Below are positions 58,573 to 64,000 of a DNA stretch of 64,000 nt, piece by piece. Made by a program: the position numbers and the translations under genes. The DNA comes from a bacterium. Its GTDB lineage: Bacteria > CLD3 > SB21. The stretch covers positions 281,225-345,224 of the forward strand of contig JABWCP010000001.1 of NCBI GenBank assembly GCA_013360215.1. The letters are read 5' to 3'. Below the pieces are notes generated by a model. It was not told where the DNA came from, did no database searches, and was given only the letters and a program-made list of their open reading frames with translations. Numbering within the stretch: the stretch's first letter is position 1; each line of letters starts with the position of its first letter.

Positions 58573-58666
58573 AGTTATTTCTATCCCTTGCAAAAATTCA
58601 TTCGTTTAACGAGATTGCCTATATGGTTATCCATCTTTTCTTACTCTTACTTGGGGATATTTTCTC

Positions 58667-61522
58667 ATGGCTTTCGATAAAGCGTTTGAATCCGTAAACC
58701 GTCTCGTGCAGGATTTTCGTGCGCAAGAAGCGTATTATCTCGACGCCAAATATCAGGAGCAGGAAGCGCGTAAGGATTTCATTGACAAATTTTGGATCGC
58801 TCTCGGGTGGGATGTCAATCATGAGATTCAAAAAAATCCGTACGAACAGGAAGTGCGCATCGAAAATGCCGTTCGCACCGGTGCTTCGCAGCGGCGCGCC
58901 GATTACGGTTTTTATCTCTCCCCCAATTTCCGCGACCCCAAGTTTTTCGTAGAGGCCAAAAAACCCTCACGCAGCATCGCCAATCCCGATGATTATTTTC
59001 AAGTCAATCGCTACGGATGGAGCCAGCAAACGCCCGTCGCCGTACTCACGGATTTTGAAGAATTGCATATCATTGACTGCCGATTTAAGCCGCATATCGG
59101 CACGGCACTGGATCGTAAGATCAAAGCCTTTCGTTATACCGACTATACCGATGCCGAAAAATTTGCCGAAATCTACTGGTTATTTAGCCGCGAGGCCGTC
59201 GCCACCGGATCACTGGAAAAGTACGCTGCCGCACTACCCCGCCCCAAAGGCAAAGCCGCACAAAAAGGTCTTTTCAAAGCGGGTGTACAGCCTATTGACG
59301 AAGCCTTTCTTGAGGAATTGGACGAATACCGCGTCATCTTGGCCAAAGCCTTCAAAAAATCCAATCCCGATCTTGAAGGCGAAGCGCTCACCGAAGCCGT
59401 GCAACGGACCATAGACCGTCTGGTGTTCATACGATTTCTGGAAGACAAATCCATCGAAGACTATGAAGTGCGACACTACGGCGACAGCGGTCATGCATGG
59501 AAAAAGTTTCTCGCCCACTGTCAACGGCTGGAGCCCAAATACAACGGCCTTGTATTCAAACCGCATCCCGTAATTGACGGCCGTGCGTTTCATGCACCGG
59601 ATGAAGAAGACTTCAAGGCGATTTGCGCCAAACTTTCCGATCCCCATGCCGTGTACGACTTTGATCAGATCCCTATCGCTATTCTCGGTAGTATCTACGA
59701 ACGCTTTCTCGGTAAAGTCGTCCACACGACCGCCAAACGCGCCGTCGTCGAAGAAAAACCTGAAGTGCGCAAAGCCGGCGGCGTGTACTATACGCCGGAG
59801 TATATCGTGCGCTACATCGTACAAAATACCGTAGGCAAACTGATCGAAGGCAAAACGCCGGAAAGCATCGCCAAAATGGCTTTTGCGGACATCGCATGCG
59901 GGTCAGGTTCGTTTTTGATCGAAGTCTATAGCGAACTGCTCGCCTACCACGAAAAATACTATCTGGATCATCCCGAAGCCGCCAAAGCCGGCGATACGCA
60001 GCTGCGCGACGGACGGATCGTACTCTCTCTCAAAAAACGTCAGGAAATTCTCAACAACAATATCTACGGCGTAGATATTGACTTCCAGGCGACAGAGGTC
60101 ACGCAGCTCTCGCTGTATCTGAAACTGCTCGAAGATGCGACGCGCAACGACGCCTATCAGTACGGCATGCTCAAAGAAAAAGTCCTGCCCGATCTCAAAA
60201 AAAACATCGTCTGCGGCAATTCGCTGATCGGCACCGATATACTCGAAGGCGATTTATTTGAACGCACCGAAGAAAAAAAACTTAAACCCATGGACTTTGA
60301 ATCCGCATTTCCCGAAATCATGAAACGCGGCGGATTCGATGCGATTGTTGGAAATCCTCCTTATGGCGCTGTATTTGCTGAAGTCGAAAAAAAATACATT
60401 CAAAACTTATATAAGTCATATAAATACAAATTCGACAGTTATATTTATTTCATTGAGAAGGGCATTACGTTAATTAAACAAGGAGGCTTTTTAGGATACA
60501 TTACGCCTGAGTTATGGCTTCATCTTGAGAATTGTGCTCCATTAAGAAAATTTGTTACAGAAACAATTAGTGTGGATAGAATAAAAATATGCGGTGAAAA
60601 TGTATTTTCTCAAGCTGTAGTAAATACAGTAGTACCTATATTTTCTAAAGTAAGAAAAAGTAAAAAAATACTGATTGAAAGAGAAGAAGATACTTGGGAA
60701 ATTGATTCCGACGGAATTGATTCGAATAATAATTACGTTTTTAATTATCGGTTAAAACCATTAGAAAGCCATCTAATTCTTAAAATAAAAGAAAAGCGCG
60801 CTACTGATTTAGCATCTCTTGGAGACGCAATTCAAGGGATAACGCCCTATGATCGATATGCAGGTCAAGATACAGATATAATTAAAAATCGAGCTTATCA
60901 CTTTAAAACTAAAAAAGATAAGTTTTGCGAGAAATGGATTGATGGGCAAGATGTTTCTCGGTACGCGTTAGGTTGGAGCGGAGAATGGTTAAGATACGGA
61001 AAATGGTTAGCTGCACCCCGCGATCCGAAATTTTTTAACGGTAAACGGTTATTATTTAGAGAGGTTCCAGGACAACAAAAAAGAATTCAAGCTACTCTGG
61101 CGCTTGAGACCCTTTACCATGGACATAGTATTACTCCCTTTAAATTATTTGATGAAACAAAATATGACCACTGTTACATTCTTGGCATAACAAATTCTAA
61201 ATTGCTAAGTTGGTATGGTGGCTTGATTCTACCAAATTTTGGAAAAAATATTTTTCCAAAACTTAACCCACAAGACATCAAAACACTCCCCATCCGCACC
61301 ATCAACTTCTCCGATCCCTCGGACAAATCACGTCATGATCATATCGTGAAATTGGTCGAGCAAATGCTTTCCGCGAAAGAAAAACTCGCTTCGGCCAAGC
61401 TCGAATCTGAGCGCGACCGGCTGGAGATGATGTGTGAAGCGCTGGACCGCCAGATAGACGACGCCGTCTATCAGCTTTACGGCCTGACGGAGGAAGAAAT
61501 CAAGATCGTAGAGGGAAAGTGA
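58667..61522 (+). CDS. Type IIG (Eco57I-like) restriction-modification enzyme
   Basis: 951 residues joining nuclease, methylase and specificity parts. N-terminal PD-(D/E)XK site: D79, then E96-A-K98. Methylase motif I is ADIACGSGSF (about 405-415) and motif IV NPPY at 563-566, an adenine-N6 type. Residues about 565-868 form the specificity region, and a coiled tail follows. From just after NPPY (about 60365) to about 61270 the DNA turns AT-rich: the line at 60601-60660 is 16/60 GC, against 34/60 at 59221-59280 and 34/60 at 61381-61440. This is the mark of an exchanged target-recognition module. Confidence 0.92.
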   Translation: MAFDKAFESVNRLVQDFRAQEAYYLDAKYQEQEARKDFIDKFWIALGWDVNHEIQKNPYEQEVRIENAVRTGASQRRADYGFYLSPNFRDPKFFVEAKKPSRSIANPDDYFQVNRYGWSQQTPVAVLTDFEELHIIDCRFKPHIGTALDRKIKAFRYTDYTDAEKFAEIYWLFSREAVATGSLEKYAAALPRPKGKAAQKGLFKAGVQPIDEAFLEELDEYRVILAKAFKKSNPDLEGEALTEAVQRTIDRLVFIRFLEDKSIEDYEVRHYGDSGHAWKKFLAHCQRLEPKYNGLVFKPHPVIDGRAFHAPDEEDFKAICAKLSDPHAVYDFDQIPIAILGSIYERFLGKVVHTTAKRAVVEEKPEVRKAGGVYYTPEYIVRYIVQNTVGKLIEGKTPESIAKMAFADIACGSGSFLIEVYSELLAYHEKYYLDHPEAAKAGDTQLRDGRIVLSLKKRQEILNNNIYGVDIDFQATEVTQLSLYLKLLEDATRNDAYQYGMLKEKVLPDLKKNIVCGNSLIGTDILEGDLFERTEEKKLKPMDFESAFPEIMKRGGFDAIVGNPPYGAVFAEVEKKYIQNLYKSYKYKFDSYIYFIEKGITLIKQGGFLGYITPELWLHLENCAPLRKFVTETISVDRIKICGENVFSQAVVNTVVPIFSKVRKSKKILIEREEDTWEIDSDGIDSNNNYVFNYRLKPLESHLILKIKEKRATDLASLGDAIQGITPYDRYAGQDTDIIKNRAYHFKTKKDKFCEKWIDGQDVSRYALGWSGEWLRYGKWLAAPRDPKFFNGKRLLFREVPGQQKRIQATLALETLYHGHSITPFKLFDETKYDHCYILGITNSKLLSWYGGLILPNFGKNIFPKLNPQDIKTLPIRTINFSDPSDKSRHDHIVKLVEQMLSAKEKLASAKLESERDRLEMMCEALDRQIDDAVYQLYGLTEEEIKIVEGK

Positions 61523-61531
61523 TCGCGTGCC

Positions 61532-62287
61532 ATGGCGTCAGACATGCCAATCAAATATTTTTTGTTTTTGGATGAATCCGGCGATCATGGTTTAGGAAAT
61601 ATTGATTATAGCTTTCCTGTGTTCGTTCTTTGCGGAGTCCTCATATCGGATAACGCCTATCAAAACATGGGCTCTCATATTTTAAAATTGAAAAAATATT
61701 TTTGGAATGATAAAAAAGTCATTTTCCACTCACGTGATATTCGTAAGTGCGAAGGTGAATTCAGTCTCTTTTTTGATCTATCGTTAAAAGAGGAATTTTA
61801 TAGACAGCTCAATGCGATTCTGATGGACAGCGATTATACTGTTATCTCCTCCGCCATTGAAAAAAACAATTTTTTAAAACAATATGGTAAACTGAGTAAT
61901 GACGTATACGAAATCGCGCTTTCGTTTATTGTTGAGCGTGCTGTGTTTTTCCTCGACGCAATACATCAACCGATTAAACTTCATGTTATCATCGAACGCC
62001 GTGGACGTCTCGAAGATAAAAAATTGGAAGAACACTTCCAGCGGCTGTGTGCAAACGGAACCTATTATGTCAACGCAGATAGGCTAAAGCAGTATGGTCT
62101 TGAGATCAGCTTCAAAAATAAGAAAGACGATATCCAAGGATTGCAGGTGGCTGATCTTGTGGCATATCCTACGGCCCGATATGTGATTGATCCAAATAGG
62201 GCAAACCCTGCATTTGACATCATCAAAGAGAAAATATATAAGAATAAGAAGAACAATAAGCTTTTCGGTTTAAAAATATTTCCATAA
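61532..62287 (+). CDS. DUF3800 protein
   Basis: 251 residues. FLDESGDHG opening and DIQGLQVADLVAYPTARY near the end hold the conserved acidic residues of DUF3800, a presumed RNase H-like fold common next to restriction systems and mobile elements. It starts 10 bases after the R-M gene and ends at a strong terminator, so the pair is one unit. ATG 61544 is an alternative start. Role unproven. Confidence 0.85.
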   Translation: MASDMPIKYFLFLDESGDHGLGNIDYSFPVFVLCGVLISDNAYQNMGSHILKLKKYFWNDKKVIFHSRDIRKCEGEFSLFFDLSLKEEFYRQLNAILMDSDYTVISSAIEKNNFLKQYGKLSNDVYEIALSFIVERAVFFLDAIHQPIKLHVIIERRGRLEDKKLEEHFQRLCANGTYYVNADRLKQYGLEISFKNKKDDIQGLQVADLVAYPTARYVIDPNRANPAFDIIKEKIYKNKKNNKLFGLKIFP

Positions 62288-62289
62288 GC

Positions 62290-62315
62290 AAAAAGCCCAG
62301 CAAGCTGGGCTTTTT
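62290..62315 (+). terminator. Strong terminator closing the R-M/DUF3800 unit
   Basis: AAAAAGCCCAGC / GCTGGGCTTTTT is a perfect 12-base inverted repeat separated by AA, three bases after the DUF3800 stop, with T5 on the plus strand. The A5 side lets it work on the other strand too. Confidence 0.93.
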
Positions 62316-62382
62316 ACCGACCGGGGACACCCCAATCCATTTCAAAGTTTTTCATACCGATCAGGAAAACCCCAATCGATTG
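62315..62382. repeat. Two imperfect direct repeats
   Basis: A unit starting TACCGA and containing CCCCAATC occurs at about 62315-62342 and again at 62355-62382, 40 bases apart, with several mismatches. The first copy includes GGGGACACCCC. Possibly a remnant of a mobile element end or a small repeat family. Confidence 0.45.
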
Positions 62383-62669
62383 GAACTGTACTAGTTCATA
62401 CATATCAATATAGTGTATGAATTGGAAACAACCAAATGAATTCTATATAAAATTCGGTCAAAATTTGAATGAAAATCATTCAAAATACCTATTACTTTAA
62501 TCATATGATTGAATCGGATGATTTTAAATTAATAAGGTAACCCAAAGAAGAGACTTTGGAAATATACGAATGCGGTATCTACTAATACCTCAGTTAAACA
62601 CTTGAAAATAAAATGTTTGATTCGTGATTGAAAAGCCTTGATTATATCTGTAAAAAACTTTACTTATAA
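62383..62669. promoter_or_regulatory. AT-rich palindromic region before the toxin-antitoxin-chaperone set
   Basis: No gene. It contains the perfect inverted repeat TTTGAATGA-AAA-TCATTCAAA (62464-62484) and the perfect palindrome AATCATATGATT (62499-62510). Both could be operators for the XRE antitoxin. They lie 160-205 bases before the first gene, farther than usual, so this is tentative. Confidence 0.45.
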
Positions 62670-63137
62670 GTGAATCCAAAGTATAAAATAGAATTATTAG
62701 CCGAAGGCCCAAAAGCACATATCTACACAATTCGCAACTTGGACTCTGAAATATCAGAGTTTGAAAGATTTGCTGATGAAGAAGATGTACGTTATGATCC
62801 CGGTTTTCAGGAAATATTAGCACGCATTGATGATATGGCCAATCGTCTTGGGTGCATTGACTCTTTTTTTCGTAATGAAAGCACACGTGACAATGCGATT
62901 TGTGCACTTTTTGCACCCGACGGAAAATTACGATTATATTGTATCAAAATGCGTTTTACTCTTCTGATCATAGGAGGCGGTGGCATAAAAAACACACGAA
63001 CCTATCAAGAGGATCCTCATTTGGATTCGTGCGTTACATTACTTGAAGACTTTTGGAAGCGTTTTGCACTATACGAGGACAACGGAGAGATAGAAATTAG
63101 CTCCGACGGAAAAATCACAGGAAAGGATAAGATATAG
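62670..63137 (+). CDS. Candidate RelE/HigB-like toxin
   Basis: 155 residues from GTG 62670 with no clear ribosome site. KAHIYTIRNL opens it; the core RDNAICALFAPDGKLRLYCI, then LLIIGGGGIKNTRTYQEDP, has the beta-strand pattern of small RelE/ParE-type toxins of a poorly described subgroup. It is followed 2 bases later by an XRE antitoxin gene, the toxin-first order of HigBA. Toxicity is inferred from shape and context only. Confidence 0.65.
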   Translation: MNPKYKIELLAEGPKAHIYTIRNLDSEISEFERFADEEDVRYDPGFQEILARIDDMANRLGCIDSFFRNESTRDNAICALFAPDGKLRLYCIKMRFTLLIIGGGGIKNTRTYQEDPHLDSCVTLLEDFWKRFALYEDNGEIEISSDGKITGKDKI

Positions 63138-63139
63138 AT

Positions 63140-63565
63140 ATGAGTTCTGTAAAAAATAAATTTCAGGAGCTTTTGAAACAGGTTCCCGATGAAGTGAAGC
63201 TCTATGTGCAAATGCAGGGAGATATAGCCATCCGCGTAGGCGAAATAATCAAAGAAAAACAATGGACTCAAAAGAGTCTGGCCGAAAAAATGGGATGGAA
63301 CGAGTCCCAAGTAACGCGCCTTTTGGCCGGACATGAAAATTTGACGCTAAAGACGATTGCCAAACTATCGGTCGTTTTGGAAGAGAATTTGATACAAACG
63401 CAACCAAGGGTCGTGTACATTCCCCTTTTCCCGTTGGATACACCGGCCAATGCGGCACTAAATCTTGGCGCCCTTCGCGCCGCATCATCCGTAGGCAATT
63501 TTTTTCCTCTTTCAACCAATAAAGTAACCAGTTTTATCAAAACAGAAGCCAAAGCGGTAGCCTAA
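63140..63565 (+). CDS. XRE/HigA-like antitoxin with C-terminal extension
   Basis: 141 residues. Helix-turn-helix at about 35-80 (KQWTQKSLAEKMGWNESQV, then TRLLAGHENLTLKTIAKL). The last 45 or so residues are not part of a standard HTH domain and end in a hydrophobic patch (GNFFPLSTNKVTSFI). In TAC systems the antitoxin has such a tail, which its SecB-like chaperone binds. Next gene starts 2 bases on. Confidence 0.78.
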   Translation: MSSVKNKFQELLKQVPDEVKLYVQMQGDIAIRVGEIIKEKQWTQKSLAEKMGWNESQVTRLLAGHENLTLKTIAKLSVVLEENLIQTQPRVVYIPLFPLDTPANAALNLGALRAASSVGNFFPLSTNKVTSFIKTEAKAVA

Positions 63566-63567
63566 TT

Positions 63568-64000
63568 ATGTCTGACTCTATCGAACAAGGTTTGGGACCA
63601 AGTTTCAAACTGACCGGTTTTGTTATAGATTCTTTTTCTTTGGAAAACGAAGCGCGCCACGTAGAAAATATAGACGCCGACATGTTGCTTTACCATCACC
63701 AAGGAAATGCAGAAATCATACCGCCCAAAAAACTTATCCGAATCAAACTTTCGGTAACGGCGGAGTATGAAGGGAAAACATTAGGAAAAATCGTGACGCA
63801 AACAGAATTTGAAATCATCAATTTTGAAATTTTCATCAACAACGAAATTTTAAATATCCCAGGAGAGCTCATGTCTATGCTCGTCGGGTTGGCATACTCT
63901 ACTACGCGTGGCGCACTTATCGCAAAAAGCGAAGGTACGGTTTTAGCAAAATTTCCCATGCCGGTTGTTTCGCCCTCTCGTCTCATCGGCATTGCACCGA
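63568..64000 (+). CDS. SecB-like chaperone (3' end outside window)
   Basis: 144 residues visible, no stop before the window end. The order of beta strands and the C-terminal half, MSMLVGLAYSTTRGALIAKS with the following FPMPVVSPSRL, matches the SecB layout in which a helix (AYxxxRG) precedes a proline-containing strand and loop. Immediately follows the antitoxin gene, as SecB-like chaperones do in TAC operons. The call rests on pattern, not strong identity. Confidence 0.6.
   Translation, partial: MSDSIEQGLGPSFKLTGFVIDSFSLENEARHVENIDADMLLYHHQGNAEIIPPKKLIRIKLSVTAEYEGKTLGKIVTQTEFEIINFEIFINNEILNIPGELMSMLVGLAYSTTRGALIAKSEGTVLAKFPMPVVSPSRLIGIAP

Noticed and set aside
59234-59824. Long minus-strand open frame (196 codons) inside the R-M gene
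   Set aside because: Antisense to the conserved nuclease-methylase region, with no start signal; a shadow of GC-rich coding sequence.
1-64000. tRNA, rRNA or CRISPR array
   Set aside because: No cloverleaf-like sequences, rRNA segments or regularly spaced repeats were seen in the gaps; a covariance-model search would be needed to exclude small RNAs.

Overview
The window comes from a Gram-negative (diderm) bacterium of moderate GC content. The outer-membrane evidence is a TonB-dependent receptor, a BamA-like barrel fused to a protease and propeller, lipobox lipoproteins and a Wzx flippase. The FCB-like repertoire (peptidase-MA/PD40/barrel protein, DUF4129/DUF4350/MoxR module, orphan EutN) suggests a little-studied FCB-superphylum lineage. 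That placement is inference; no rRNA is present to settle it. I saw no rRNA, tRNA or CRISPR array. Genes are dense and many neighbours overlap by 4 nt.

1-31.7 kb is core genome. It begins inside glnA and continues with prfB (carrying the classic +1 programmed frameshift), argS, a PfkB kinase, a PTS IIA protein, yhbY, LiaF-like and PspC membrane proteins, an AEC transporter, a cyclophilin, trhO, a MarR-GNAT fusion with a perfect palindromic operator, DUF58, the large protease-propeller-barrel protein, ndk, and cinA overlapping an orphan microcompartment vertex protein. murA follows, with Asp in place of the fosfomycin-target Cys, then a DUF4129-DUF4350-MoxR set, nhaA, pirin and a complete SUF operon (sufB-x-sufC-sufD-sufS-sufU-sufT-rrf2). 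A membrane protein of unknown function sits between sufB and sufC, and IscR-like half-sites lie upstream of sufB.

31.7-53.4 kb is accessory. An orphan, divergent chemoreceptor precedes an approximately 18-kb surface-polysaccharide locus. Its first half (34.8-42.2 kb) looks like a complete pathway to an activated ulosonic acid: split transketolase, class III aminotransferase, SDR, KdsC-like phosphatase, SAF-less NeuB-like synthase, SpsF-like cytidylyltransferase and a GT-B transferase. The second half has a fatty-acid-hydroxylase-like enzyme, an SMR exporter gene broken at a T-run, an HTTM-like membrane protein with its small partner, a DUF3047 protein, five glycosyltransferases, a Wzx flippase and a PAP2 phosphatase.

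53.4-58.6 kb is a probable organic-phosphate scavenging operon: TonB-dependent receptor, phytase-like beta-propeller lipoprotein and purple-acid-phosphatase-like lipoprotein.

58.6-64.0 kb is a defence-type region. It holds a one-polypeptide type IIG restriction-modification enzyme whose specificity half is sharply AT-rich (a mosaic), a DUF3800 protein, a strong terminator and palindrome-rich DNA. It ends with a three-gene set of a RelE-like candidate toxin, an XRE antitoxin with a C-terminal tail and a SecB-like protein cut by the window end. This last set resembles a toxin-antitoxin-chaperone (TAC) module and is the best candidate here for an undescribed system.
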